From Corynebacterium matruchotii (GTDB taxonomy: Bacteria > Actinomycetota > Actinomycetes > Mycobacteriales > Mycobacteriaceae), in NCBI RefSeq assembly GCF_011612265.2, contig NZ_CP050134.2, forward strand, positions 806,001 through 870,000: DNA of 64,000 nt, in the 5' to 3' direction. The translations under genes were made by a program, and so were the position numbers. The notes under the pieces were generated by a model. The model worked only from the letters and a program-made list of their open reading frames with translations. It was not told where the DNA came from and ran no database searches. Positions 37,319-47,161 of this stretch are shown in pieces (positions within the stretch are counted from its first letter, which is position 1; every line of letters starts with the position of its first letter).

Positions 37319-39424
37319 GTGAATCAGTCGAACTCACGCGCGTCTCGCATACGTCGAAAAGCTAGCAGTAACACGCAATTCCACAACGATACCGCGGACC
37401 CGAAGAATGGGCTCAACCGGATAGCCGACAAACCCGCAACCGGACCTGCCGGCGGATCCACCACCGGGCCAGGCGGCGGACAACGCCGAATCATGCTCGG
37501 CCGGCTACGAATCCTCAGCGCCGGCGTATTCCTGCTCTGCCTCATGGTCATTGCCCGCATGGCCTGGGTACAACTCGTGTGGGGGCCCGACCTCAGCAGC
37601 CTGGCGGCGGAACAACGCACCCGCATCTACACCGACCCGGCGCGCCGGGGGGCGATCACCGACCGCTCCGGCCAACAGCTGGCCTACACCATGCAGGCCA
37701 GATCACTGACTGTGTCACCGAATGTGCTGCGGCGCGAATTGCCATATGTGGCGAAACAACAGCTGGCGTCGGACGAGAATTATGTTCAAGGGTCCGAAGA
37801 AACCCGCAACCAAATGATTGAGGCGAAGGTTGCGGACATCATGACGGAGTATTCGGAAGAAATCCCCAAGATTATTGAGAAGGCTCGGACGGAAAAACAG
37901 GCCGCTAAGGCCACGAAAACCGTGACGGGCAGCACGAAGGGCCTCAAGGATGCGGCCAAGAAGAGTGAGGTGAAGCCGGAAGATATTGTGGCGAAGCTGA
38001 AGGCCGATTCGAATTATGAGGTGTTGGTGCGCAATGTTGATCCGGATGTGGCGGCCGGTATTTCGGAGAAATATTATGGTATTGCCGCGGATTTGCAGGA
38101 TGTGCGCCAGTATCCCAATGGGGCGGTGGCGTCGAATGTGATCGGCAAGATCAGCCAGGATGGGCAGGGCCAATTTGGGTTTGAGTCGGCGAATGATTCA
38201 TTGCTGTCGGGGATTAATGGCCGGAAGTCGATTGAGGTGTCGACCGATGGGCAGGCGATCCCGGGCACTGTGACGGACGATGTGCCGGCGACGAATGGGG
38301 CGAATGTGACGCTCACCCTGGATTTGGATCTGCAAACATATGTGCAGCAGCAGCTGGAGCAGGCGAAAGCAAATTCGGGGGCGAAGAGCGCGTCGGCGGT
38401 GGTGCTGGATGCGAAGACGGCGCAGGTGATGGCCATGGCGACGAGTGATTCAATTGATCCGATGGGGGATATTAAAAAGCAGCTGGAGCAGGGGAAAGAG
38501 TTTGGTAATAGCACGATTTCGGCACCGTTTGAGCCGGGGTCGGTGGCGAAGATTATTACGGCGGCGGGTGCGATTGAAAACGGGGTGACCAGCCCGGACG
38601 AGGTGCATACGGTGCCGGGCAGTATCGACATGGCGGGGGTGAATGTGAAGGATGCGTGGGATCATGGTCCGGCGCAGTACACCACGACGGGGATTTTTGG
38701 TAAGTCCTCCAATGTGGGGACGCTTATGCTGGCGGAGAAGCTGGGGGAGGACAAGTTCGACCAGCTCTTGACTGGTTTTGGGGTGGGTCGGGCCACGGGG
38801 ATCGAGTTGCCGAGCGAGTCGGAGGGGCTGCTGCCGCAGCGGGCGCAGTGGTCCGGGGGCACGTTTGCGAATCTGCCGATTGGGCAGGGCATGAGTGTGA
38901 CATTGTTGCAGATGGCAGGGATCTACCAGGCCATAGCGAATGGGGGTGAGCGGATTGCGCCGCGGATTATTTCCGAGGTGCGGGATGGTCACGGTGCGGT
39001 GGTGGCCCAGCCGGAGCCGGAGCGCACCCGGGTAGTGAGTGAGGAGACGGCCCGGACGGTGGTGAATATGTTCCGGGCGGTCACCCAGTCGGATTCGAGC
39101 GGGTTGCAGCAGGGTACCGGGTCGCAGGCGGCGGTGAAGGGGTATCAGATTGCAGGGAAGACCGGCACGGCGCAGCAGGTGGATGCGGCGACGGGGGCAT
39201 ATTCCCATTCGAAATATTGGATCACGTTTGCGGGTATTGCGCCGGCGGATGATCCCCGGTTTGTGGTGGCGTTGATGTTGGATAATCCCCAACGGGGGGT
39301 ACATGGTGAGGGGGGCCAGTCGGCGGCGCCGCTATTTCATGATATTGCGTCGTGGCTGTTGAATCGGGATAATGTGCCGCCGTCGCCGCCGATGGAGGGC
39401 CAGTTGGTGCTGCAGATGCAGTAG
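37319..39424 (+). CDS. ftsI: Penicillin-binding protein, septal transpeptidase FtsI
   Basis: Class B PBP of 701 residues that cross-links septal peptidoglycan with FtsW. The GTG at 37319 has AAGG at eight bases; the GTG at 37310 is directly on that site, hence less likely. Cytoplasmic tail, helix at about residues 60-82, then the PBP dimer domain and the transpeptidase with S408-VA-K411, SSN in GKSSNVGT, and K614-TGTAQ. A Lys/Ala-rich insertion lies at about 185-225. No PASTA domain. Codon choice changes from C-ending to G-ending at about 37.8 kb, inside the gene. Confidence 0.95.
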   Translation: MNQSNSRASRIRRKASSNTQFHNDTADPKNGLNRIADKPATGPAGGSTTGPGGGQRRIMLGRLRILSAGVFLLCLMVIARMAWVQLVWGPDLSSLAAEQRTRIYTDPARRGAITDRSGQQLAYTMQARSLTVSPNVLRRELPYVAKQQLASDENYVQGSEETRNQMIEAKVADIMTEYSEEIPKIIEKARTEKQAAKATKTVTGSTKGLKDAAKKSEVKPEDIVAKLKADSNYEVLVRNVDPDVAAGISEKYYGIAADLQDVRQYPNGAVASNVIGKISQDGQGQFGFESANDSLLSGINGRKSIEVSTDGQAIPGTVTDDVPATNGANVTLTLDLDLQTYVQQQLEQAKANSGAKSASAVVLDAKTAQVMAMATSDSIDPMGDIKKQLEQGKEFGNSTISAPFEPGSVAKIITAAGAIENGVTSPDEVHTVPGSIDMAGVNVKDAWDHGPAQYTTTGIFGKSSNVGTLMLAEKLGEDKFDQLLTGFGVGRATGIELPSESEGLLPQRAQWSGGTFANLPIGQGMSVTLLQMAGIYQAIANGGERIAPRIISEVRDGHGAVVAQPEPERTRVVSEETARTVVNMFRAVTQSDSSGLQQGTGSQAAVKGYQIAGKTGTAQQVDAATGAYSHSKYWITFAGIAPADDPRFVVALMLDNPQRGVHGEGGQSAAPLFHDIASWLLNRDNVPPSPPMEGQLVLQMQ

Positions 39425-39462
39425 CGGCGGAGTGGTGATTCGGTCATGGGGTGTGATGTCCG

Positions 39463-39484
39463 GGTTACCCTCGATCGGTTACCC
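39463..39484. repeat. GGTTACCC direct repeat before murE
   Basis: GGTTACCC occurs at 39463-39470 and 39477-39484, 14 bases apart, in the 174-base gap between ftsI and murE. TATGCT at 39534-39539 is a possible -10 element, suggesting an internal promoter in the dcw cluster. Confidence 0.45.
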
Positions 39485-39598
39485 CTCACCACGAATGGTG
39501 GTCACAGGTGTACTAACTTCATAGGTGGCTATTTATGCTTTTCAGAAGAAGGCATAGATGAGGTTTTTATAGAGGTTGAAGGAGCTTGATTTACGATT

Positions 39599-41092
39599 AT
39601 GGCTGTTACGGTTTTGGATGTGGCGCAGCTTATAGGTGCGCGGATGCAGGGCGGTACGGCGGAACAGGCTCAGGTGCCGATTACTGAGGTGGGGTTGAAT
39701 TCCGCCGAGTTGCCGGCGGGGGCGTTGTTTGCGGCGGTGCCGGGCACGCGGGTGCATGGGGCGCGGTTTGCCGCGGATACTGCGGCGGCGGCGATTCTCA
39801 CGGATGAGGCCGGGTGGGGGCTGTTGTCGGCGGCGGGGGAGACCCGTCCGGTGTTGGTGGTTGATGATGTGCGGTCGGTGTTGGGGGTTGCGGCCGCGGC
39901 CGTCTATGGGGACCCGTCGTCGCAGCTCACGGTGATTGGGATTACCGGCACGTCGGGGAAGACTACCACGAGTTACATGCTGGAGGCCGGGTTGTTGGCG
40001 GCCGGCTATCGGGTGGGATTGATCGGTACGACCGGCACGCAGATTAATGGTCGCCCGGTGCCGACGTCGCTCACCACGCCGGAGGCGCCCACGTTGCAGG
40101 CGTTGTTTGTGCAAATGCTGGCGGAAGGGGTGACGCATGTGGTGATGGAGGTGTCGTCGCATGCGTTGATGCTGGGTCGGGTGTTGGGCGTGAAGTTTGA
40201 TGTTGCCGGGTTTACGAACCTGTCGCAGGATCATCTGGATTTTCATGCCACCATGGCGGAGTATTTTGATGCCAAGGCGCTGTTTTTCCGCCCCGGGTCG
40301 CCGACGCGGGCCGCCCGGGCGGTGGTGTGTGTTGATGACGAATGGGGGGAGAAAATGGCAAGTGTGTTCGGTTCGGGGGTACGTACTTTGGCGACCCGCG
40401 GCCAGGCGGGGGACTATACGGTGTCGGCGGTACAGACCGTAGAGCGGGGCGGGCAGGAGTTCCGGCTTGCGGCGCCGTCGGGGGCGGTGGTGGCTGCGAC
40501 CGTGCCGTTGCCGGGCAGGTTTAATGTGGCGAATGCCGCGTTGGCGTTGGCGTTGGCGGACACCGTGGGGGTGGACATGACCGCTTTGCTGCCGGGGCTG
40601 GCGGGCGTGGGGGTGCCGGGTCGGATGGAGGTGGTCGACTGCGGTCAGGATTTCTTGGCGGTGGTGGATTACGCCCATAAGCCGGCGGCCATTAAGGCGG
40701 TGTTGGCAACCGTGCGGGGCCAGATCACGGGCCGGATTGGCCTGGTGGTGGGGGCCGGTGGGGACCGGGATCATTCCAAACGGCCGATCATGGGTGCCGA
40801 GGCTGCGGCGGGGGCGGACTATGTGGTGGTGACGGACGATAATCCCCGCAACGAGGATCCGGCGGCGATTCGCGCCCAAGTGTTGGCGGGCACCGCAGCC
40901 GGGTCCGCCGAGGTGGTAGAGATCGGCGATCGGCGTGCGGCAATCCGCCAGGTGGTGGCGTGGGCCAAGCCGGGTGATGCGGTGATTATTGCCGGCAAGG
41001 GTCATGAGGTGGGGCAGCTTATCGACGGCGTAATGCACCACTTCGACGACCGGGAAGAATTACGCGCCGCACTGGAAGGAAGGGACCAATGA
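39599..41092 (+). CDS. murE: UDP-MurNAc-L-Ala-D-Glu:meso-DAP ligase
   Basis: Adds the third residue of the stem peptide. 497 residues. The ATP loop GTSGKTTTS (about residue 118) and DNPRNEDP (about 414) are visible; DNPR is the specificity motif for meso-diaminopimelate, as expected for a corynebacterium. The ATG at 39599 is about 14 bases after GAAGGAG, rather long, so initiation may be modest. The stop overlaps the murF start by four bases. Confidence 0.96.
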   Translation: MAVTVLDVAQLIGARMQGGTAEQAQVPITEVGLNSAELPAGALFAAVPGTRVHGARFAADTAAAAILTDEAGWGLLSAAGETRPVLVVDDVRSVLGVAAAAVYGDPSSQLTVIGITGTSGKTTTSYMLEAGLLAAGYRVGLIGTTGTQINGRPVPTSLTTPEAPTLQALFVQMLAEGVTHVVMEVSSHALMLGRVLGVKFDVAGFTNLSQDHLDFHATMAEYFDAKALFFRPGSPTRAARAVVCVDDEWGEKMASVFGSGVRTLATRGQAGDYTVSAVQTVERGGQEFRLAAPSGAVVAATVPLPGRFNVANAALALALADTVGVDMTALLPGLAGVGVPGRMEVVDCGQDFLAVVDYAHKPAAIKAVLATVRGQITGRIGLVVGAGGDRDHSKRPIMGAEAAAGADYVVVTDDNPRNEDPAAIRAQVLAGTAAGSAEVVEIGDRRAAIRQVVAWAKPGDAVIIAGKGHEVGQLIDGVMHHFDDREELRAALEGRDQ

Positions 41093-42579
41093 TAACGCTG
41101 AGGTTGGATGAGATCGCCGCCATTGTGGGCGGCCGGCTTGCCGACGCCACGGGCGCGGAGGTGATTACCGGAAACGTGGAGTTTGATTCCCGGAAGGTCG
41201 CGTCCGGGGACTTGTTTGTCGCCCTGTCCGGGGTGAAGGTTGATGGCCACGACTATGCGGCCGCTGCCATGGATCGGGGGGCGGCCGGTGTGCTGGCCGC
41301 CCGCCCGGTGGGGGTGCCGGCCGTGATTGTGCCGCCCGCAACCGAGGTGGATCATCATTCCTATGCCACCGAGCATGATACCGATGGTTCGGTTGCCGCC
41401 GTGTTGGAGGGTATGGCGAAGCTGGCACGGTACGTCGTCGATAAGCTGAGTGCGCGGGGGCTGACCGTCATTGGGATCACCGGTTCCGCCGGGAAAACCT
41501 CCACCAAGGACATTGTGCACACCATATTGGAGCTTGCCGGCGACACCGTGGCGCCGCCCGGGTCGTTCAATAACGAGATCGGGCACCCGTATACCGCGTT
41601 GCGTTGCACCGAAGCCACCAAGTATTTGGTGTCGGAAATGTCCGCCCGCAGTATCGGTAATATTGCGCACCTGGCGGCCATCGCCCCACCACACATTGGC
41701 GTGGTCCTTAATGTGGGGACCGCACACATGGGCGAATTCGGTTCTAGGGATAACATTGCCCGGACTAAGGGGGAACTCGTTGAGGCCCTGCCAGCAGACG
41801 GTATTGCTGTGCTCAACGCCGACGATGATTATGTTGCCGCCATGGCGGATCGCACGTCGGCCACTGTGTGGAGTTTCAGCACGCTTCACAAGCCGGTTCG
41901 GGTCGCCGCGACCGATATTCGGCTGGATAATCTTTCGCGGCCTACCTTCACTCTCATCGGTACCGACAGTCAAAAAGTCACCCACACCGCTCAGGTCACC
42001 TTGCAAATCTTCGGCGAACACCAGGTGGCCAATGCCCTCGCGGCCGCGACGGCGGCTCTGGCGGCGGGGGTGGATTTCGCTACTGTCGCCCAGGGGTTGC
42101 GCGCCCACACTGTCCGGTCCGCGCACCGCATGGATGTGCATCACGCCGGCAACGACGTGATCGTTATTGACGACGCCTACAACGCCAACCCTGAATCCAT
42201 GCGGGCAGGTTTGCGGGCATTGGCGCTGGCAGCGGCGAAAAATGGCCCTGGTGCCCGGTCGATTGCGGTTCTAGGGCCTATGGCGGAATTGGGGCAGGAC
42301 GCCACCGCGGACCACGTCGAGTTGATGCGCACGGTTGCGGAGCAAGGGATCGATTTGGTGGTGGTGGTTGGCACTGACGAGAACGCCCGTGCCATGATTA
42401 ATGCCGCAGCGGCTATGGGATTGCGCGCAATCCCCACCGCCGACACCACCCAGGCGGCAACGGAAGTGCTCAAGGTATTAGGTCGTGGGGATGTGATTCT
42501 CGTGAAAGCATCCAACGCATACCGGCTGTGGCAGGTTGCTGAGGCAGTGGTGGCACAGAATGGAAAGCAGGAGAACTAA
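41089..42579 (+). CDS. murF: UDP-MurNAc-tripeptide:D-Ala-D-Ala ligase
   Basis: Completes the pentapeptide of the peptidoglycan precursor. 496 residues; the ATP loop is TGSAGKTSTKD, with LNVGTAHMGEF in the middle domain and VIDDAYNANPESM in the last, all typical of MurF. The ATG at 41089 overlaps the end of murE (ATGA), with GGAAGGGACC upstream. mraY begins three bases after the stop, so the genes murE-murF-mraY-murD form one translationally coupled block. Confidence 0.97.
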   Translation: MITLRLDEIAAIVGGRLADATGAEVITGNVEFDSRKVASGDLFVALSGVKVDGHDYAAAAMDRGAAGVLAARPVGVPAVIVPPATEVDHHSYATEHDTDGSVAAVLEGMAKLARYVVDKLSARGLTVIGITGSAGKTSTKDIVHTILELAGDTVAPPGSFNNEIGHPYTALRCTEATKYLVSEMSARSIGNIAHLAAIAPPHIGVVLNVGTAHMGEFGSRDNIARTKGELVEALPADGIAVLNADDDYVAAMADRTSATVWSFSTLHKPVRVAATDIRLDNLSRPTFTLIGTDSQKVTHTAQVTLQIFGEHQVANALAAATAALAAGVDFATVAQGLRAHTVRSAHRMDVHHAGNDVIVIDDAYNANPESMRAGLRALALAAAKNGPGARSIAVLGPMAELGQDATADHVELMRTVAEQGIDLVVVVGTDENARAMINAAAAMGLRAIPTADTTQAATEVLKVLGRGDVILVKASNAYRLWQVAEAVVAQNGKQEN

Positions 42580-42582
42580 ACA

Positions 42583-43689
42583 ATGACCCAGATGATAATA
42601 GCCGGGGCCATTGGGTTACTAGTGTCTATCTTTATTACTCCGTGGCTGATTAGGAAATTCAGCGCGGTAGGGATAGGCCAGGAAATCCGAGAAGAAGGCC
42701 CTAAGTCACACCTTCGGAAACGCGGAACCCCCACCATGGGTGGTATCGCCATCCTCATTGGTATTACCGTCGCCTATGTGACGGTAGACGTGTATGGGGA
42801 AATCGCCAACGTGGGCGGGTTTACCGTGTCTGGGCTGTTAGTGCTGGGGCTCACCCTCTCATTGGGTGGCCTTGGCTTTGTCGATGACTACATCAAACTG
42901 GTCAAACACCGGAATCTGGGTTTGAATAAAAAAGCCAAGCTCATCGGCCAATTCGTCATCGCACTGGCGTTCGGGATTATGATTCGGTTGTTTCCCAACG
43001 AAGTGGGGCTCACCCCTGGGTCCACCCACCTGAGCTTCCTGCGGGATTTAGACACCGTGGACCTGGCGTTCGGCGGTGGAATCTTCGGCATGGTGTTTTT
43101 CTTGCTCTTCATGTACCTGCTCATCTCTGCGTGGAGTAACGCGGTCAACCTGACCGACGGCCTCGACGGGCTCGCCTCCGGGGCCACCGCCTTCGTCATG
43201 GGCGCCTACGCGGCACTGACGTTTTGGCAGTTCCGTAACTCCTGCGCCGGCACCCCCCAGCCGGGATGCTACAACGTTCGGGACCCCCTGGACCTGGCCG
43301 TATTGGCTGCCGCAGGCTTGGGTGCCTGCATTGGCTTCCTCTGGTGGAATGCGGCACCCGCAAAAATCTTCATGGGCGACACCGGCTCCCTGGCTCTCGG
43401 CGGCCTGGTGGCCGGCCTGTCCGTGGCATCCCGCACCGAACTGCTCATGGTGATCGTGGGCGCCCTCTTCGTGGTCGAAGCCCTCTCTGTCGTGATTCAG
43501 GTGATAGGCTTTCGCACCCGAGGGATCCGAATCTTCCGCATGGCCCCATTCCACCACCACTTCGAAAACGGGGGTTGGGCGGAAACCACGGTGGTGGTGC
43601 GGTTCTGGCTGATCGCAGCCATGGCATCCCTGGCGGGGGCGGCCATGTTCTACGGTGAATGGTTGAACCTAGGAGGCATCAAACCATGA
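42583..43689 (+). CDS. mraY: Phospho-MurNAc-pentapeptide transferase
   Basis: Integral membrane enzyme that transfers phospho-MurNAc-pentapeptide to decaprenyl phosphate, giving lipid I. 368 residues with ten helices; signature stretches [20 protein letters not shown] (catalytic Asp pair), [12 protein letters not shown], and [10 protein letters not shown] near the end. The ATG at 42583 follows GCAGGAG. The stop overlaps the murD start by four bases. Confidence 0.97.
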   Translation: MTQMIIAGAIGLLVSIFITPWLIRKFSAVGIGQEIREEGPKSHLRKRGTPTMGGIAILIGITVAYVTVDVYGEIANVGGFTVSGLLVLGLTLSLGGLGFVDDYIKLVKHRNLGLNKKAKLIGQFVIALAFGIMIRLFPNEVGLTPGSTHLSFLRDLDTVDLAFGGGIFGMVFFLLFMYLLISAWSNAVNLTDGLDGLASGATAFVMGAYAALTFWQFRNSCAGTPQPGCYNVRDPLDLAVLAAAGLGACIGFLWWNAAPAKIFMGDTGSLALGGLVAGLSVASRTELLMVIVGALFVVEALSVVIQVIGFRTRGIRIFRMAPFHHHFENGGWAETTVVVRFWLIAAMASLAGAAMFYGEWLNLGGIKP

Positions 43690-45104
43690 CCTCCACTCTG
43701 AACAAAACCCCCAACCTCCCCGAAATCCTCTCCGGCACCGTCCTCGTGACCGGGGCCGGCATTTCCGGGGTGGGCATCGCCCGCCTCCTGGCCGACCTCA
43801 ACGTGGATGTGCTCATCGCCGATACCAACGAAACCGCCCGTGACCGGGCCATGGAGGTCGCCGACGTGGCCGGCATCCACCCCGACCAGGCCCTGGCGGA
43901 ACTCTCCCGATTCAGCTGCGTGGTCACCTCACCCGGGTGGCGGCCCGACACACCCTTGTTGCGGGCGGCCCAGGCGGCCGGCCTGGAAGTGCTCGGCGAC
44001 GTGGAACTCTGCTACCGGTTGGATCGGGCCTCGGTGTTCGGGCCGCCCCGCACCTGGATGGTTGTCACCGGCACCAATGGAAAAACCACCACCACCTCCA
44101 TGCTGGCCAGCATCATGCAGCACGCTGGCTACCAGGCGGAGGCGGTCGGCAATATTGGGGTGAGCGTGGCCGAGGCCATCTCCGCCCCTCAACGCATCGA
44201 CGTGCTGGTGGCGGAGCTCTCCAGTTTCCAACTCCACTGGTCCAGTCAACTAGTGCCCGACGTGGGCGTGCTCCTCAACCTGGCGGAAGACCACATCGAC
44301 TGGCATGGGTCTATGGCGGCATACGCTGCGGCGAAAGCAAAAGTGTTAGCCGCGCCGCTAGCCATCGCTGGGCTTGACGATGCCCTGGTACAGCAATACG
44401 TCACCACCCCGGTCATGGGCTTTACCATGCACCCCCCACAGGCGGGGCAGGTCGGGGTGACCAACGGCACGATCGTGGACAATCTTCACGGTACCACCCG
44501 GAACATTGTGCCCGTGGCCGGCCTGGAACCGCCCGGCCCGGCCGGCATCTACGACGCCCTGGCCGCCACCGCCGCGGCGGTGGCCTTGGTGCCGGACCTG
44601 CAACCATCAGTCATCGCCCAGGCGCTGCAATCCTTCAAGGTGGCCGGCCACCGGGGACAACAGGTGGCCGAAGCCCGGGGCATCGTCGCCATCGACAACT
44701 CCAAAGCCACCAACCCGCACGCGGCCGACTCGGCCTTGGCCGGGCACGACAGCGTGATCTGGGTGGCCGGCGGCCAACTCAAAGGTGCCGAGGTGGACGA
44801 CCTGGTCGCCCACCATGCGCACCGGCTGAAGGCGGTTGCGCTCATGGGAGTGGACCGAAATATCATTCGGGAAAGCGTCGAAAAGCATGCGCCGGGTGTG
44901 CCCATCTTTGTTACCGACGACACCGACCCGCAATCGGCCATGGACGCGGTGTGTGCATGGGCTGTTACCCAAGCCAGCAGCGGGGATGCCATCGTGCTCG
45001 CCCCTGCGGCGGCATCGCTCGACATGTACACCGGCATGGGGCAGCGGGGCGTCCTCTTTGCGGAATCGGTTTCTGCCCACTTAGGTGGTGTCGCACCGAA
45101 ATAA
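43686..45104 (+). CDS. murD: UDP-MurNAc-L-Ala:D-Glu ligase
   Basis: Adds D-glutamate to the precursor. 472 residues. An N-terminal Rossmann motif ([15 protein letters not shown]), the ATP loop [27 protein letters not shown] and [11 protein letters not shown] identify it. The ATG at 43686 was selected because CTAGGAGG stands nine bases before and because it overlaps the mraY stop; an ATG at 43659 is inside mraY. Confidence 0.96.
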   Translation: MTSTLNKTPNLPEILSGTVLVTGAGISGVGIARLLADLNVDVLIADTNETARDRAMEVADVAGIHPDQALAELSRFSCVVTSPGWRPDTPLLRAAQAAGLEVLGDVELCYRLDRASVFGPPRTWMVVTGTNGKTTTTSMLASIMQHAGYQAEAVGNIGVSVAEAISAPQRIDVLVAELSSFQLHWSSQLVPDVGVLLNLAEDHIDWHGSMAAYAAAKAKVLAAPLAIAGLDDALVQQYVTTPVMGFTMHPPQAGQVGVTNGTIVDNLHGTTRNIVPVAGLEPPGPAGIYDALAATAAAVALVPDLQPSVIAQALQSFKVAGHRGQQVAEARGIVAIDNSKATNPHAADSALAGHDSVIWVAGGQLKGAEVDDLVAHHAHRLKAVALMGVDRNIIRESVEKHAPGVPIFVTDDTDPQSAMDAVCAWAVTQASSGDAIVLAPAAASLDMYTGMGQRGVLFAESVSAHLGGVAPK

Positions 45105-45227
45105 TCGCAGTTTTCTGTCTACTGTGGAACTGATTAAACCTTAACTTTATGGTGAAGGATGCGCGACGAGTGCCGCACATTCTTCACACCATAAACACCA
45201 GTAACAGTAGAACGGACGTGACCCAGC

Positions 45228-46952
45228 ATGACCGCGGCAAACGCAACACCGGAATCCCACACGGTAGCTTCCCAGTCAGTATGGGAAAACCTCAAACAAC
45301 GACGACAAGACACCTTCCGCAGGCCCTACTTCGACTACCTCAATGTCATGCTGGTCGTCGCGCTCCTCGCCGCCATCGGCATCGTCATGGTCACCTCCGC
45401 ATCCATGACCACCTCCGTTGTCGATAACAACGGCAAAGCCTGGCATGTTGCAGGGAACCAATTACTCTACGTCCTCGGCGGCGTCACCGTCATGTGGCTC
45501 GCCATGCGACTCCCCATCAATACCCTACGACGTCTCTCTAGCATCCTCCTCTGGGGCACCATCCTCCTCCTCATCCTCGTCCTCATCCCCGGCATCGGCA
45601 CCGGACTTGCCGAAAAAGGCTCCCAATCCTGGATCTCCCTCGGCTCCTTCCGGCTCCAACCCTCCGAAATCGCCCGCGTCGCCATCGCCCTCTGGGGTGC
45701 CAACATCCTCGCCGGCCACAAACCCCGCTTCAACAGCATCAACGCCCCCTTCGTGAAATTCCTCGCCGTTGCCGGCACCATGTTCACGCTCATCCTCGCC
45801 GAACGCGACCTCGGCATGGCCATGACCTTCCTTCTCGTCGTCGTCGCCCTCCTCTTCTTCGCCGGCATCAACATGCGCTACATAGCCGGCCTCGGCGTCT
45901 TCGTCGCCGTCGGATTCACCATCGTTTTTCTCGCCGGTGGCCTCCGCGGCAAACGCTTCGACACCTTCATCAGCGCACTCTTCGGCAACTTCGCCGACAC
46001 CAAATCCTCCGCCTTCCAGTCCTACCAAGGATTCCTCTCCCTCGCCGACGGCTCCCTCACCGGGGTAGGACTCGGCCAATCCCGCGCCAAATGGTTCTAC
46101 CTCCCCGAAGCCAAAAACGACTTCATCTTCGCCATCATCGGCGAAGAAATGGGACTCATGGGCGGCGCCCTCGTCATCTGCCTGTTCAGCTGGCTCGCCT
46201 ACATCGGATTCCGCATCGCCGCCCGCTCCGCCCACCAATTCCTCGCCCTCACTGCCGCCACCCTCACCGCCGGTGTCGTCGCCCAGGCCTTCATCAACAT
46301 GGGCTACGTCGTCGGCCTCCTCCCAGTCACCGGCATCAACCTCCCCATGATCTCCGCCGGCGGCACCAGTGCCGTCATCACCCTTGGCGCCATGGGCATA
46401 CTCGCCAACTGCGCTCGCCACGAACCCGACACCATAGCCGCCATGGCAAACTTCGGAAAACCCGCCTTCGACCGGGTACTCTTCCTCCCCGAACCCACCC
46501 TCAACGGACTCGACCGATACCCGGCCGGCCGGCGCCGCGGCGACCGCCGCACCCCACAAACCAGCCTCGACACCCGCACCACCCGCGACAACCCCAACCC
46601 CACGGTGCAGCACCCCAGCGGCCCCAAAACGGGGGAGAGCCGTGGCCAGGGTGCCGCCGGGGGTGCCGCACGAAGCCGCGCCGCATCCGCCCCTACCCCC
46701 AAAAAAACTGGCTTCTTCCCCGGTCGCAGCCGTACCTCCCAACCCGTCCGCCGGCCGCTCCCCGCCCGCACCACCGCCCGAGATACCAGCCGGGATCCCA
46801 ACCCCGCCAACCGTGAGGTCAGCCACGAAGTCACCCGCACCACCGGCCGCCGCACCAGTCCAACAACAAGCCTCGGACCAGCCCGAACCCGCACATCTTA
46901 CGAACGCCACGACCCCCGCTCCGGCCGCTACCGCACCACCGGCCGTCGCTAA
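45228..46952 (+). CDS. ftsW: Peptidoglycan glycosyltransferase FtsW
   Basis: SEDS-family polymerase that works with FtsI at the septum. 574 residues: about ten helices within residues 40-405, with the motifs ERDLGMAMTF, GNFADTKSSAFQSYQGFLSLADG and GVGLGQSRAKWFYLPEAKNDFIFAIIGEE. From about residue 425 to the end it carries a long cytoplasmic tail rich in Arg, Pro, Thr and Gly. The ATG at 45228 lacks a strong ribosome-binding site. Codons are almost entirely C-ending, in contrast with ftsI and murC. Confidence 0.96.
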   Translation: MTAANATPESHTVASQSVWENLKQRRQDTFRRPYFDYLNVMLVVALLAAIGIVMVTSASMTTSVVDNNGKAWHVAGNQLLYVLGGVTVMWLAMRLPINTLRRLSSILLWGTILLLILVLIPGIGTGLAEKGSQSWISLGSFRLQPSEIARVAIALWGANILAGHKPRFNSINAPFVKFLAVAGTMFTLILAERDLGMAMTFLLVVVALLFFAGINMRYIAGLGVFVAVGFTIVFLAGGLRGKRFDTFISALFGNFADTKSSAFQSYQGFLSLADGSLTGVGLGQSRAKWFYLPEAKNDFIFAIIGEEMGLMGGALVICLFSWLAYIGFRIAARSAHQFLALTAATLTAGVVAQAFINMGYVVGLLPVTGINLPMISAGGTSAVITLGAMGILANCARHEPDTIAAMANFGKPAFDRVLFLPEPTLNGLDRYPAGRRRGDRRTPQTSLDTRTTRDNPNPTVQHPSGPKTGESRGQGAAGGAARSRAASAPTPKKTGFFPGRSRTSQPVRRPLPARTTARDTSRDPNPANREVSHEVTRTTGRRTSPTTSLGPARTRTSYERHDPRSGRYRTTGRR

Positions 46953-47161
46953 GCCACCACACCACCCAACCGCCACCGTTCACCCCTCATCCTCCCCCGC
47001 CGCCGACCCACAAAAACCCAATACCCAGCCCACGACATGGTACTTTTGTCACTGAATCTCACAGCAAGAAAACCTAAAAAAGAATTAATCCAAGCACCAA
47101 CACCAGATCAATTTCAAATTAGTACGATTGAAGTACCGTTTAAGGGAATCTAGGGAAAGAA

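Noticed and set aside
46642..47055. Pro-rich frame overlapping the end of ftsW as a separate gene
   Set aside because: It is a frame shadow of the Arg/Pro-rich FtsW tail; no ribosome-binding site and no known family. A frameshift in ftsW is not needed since FtsW is complete.
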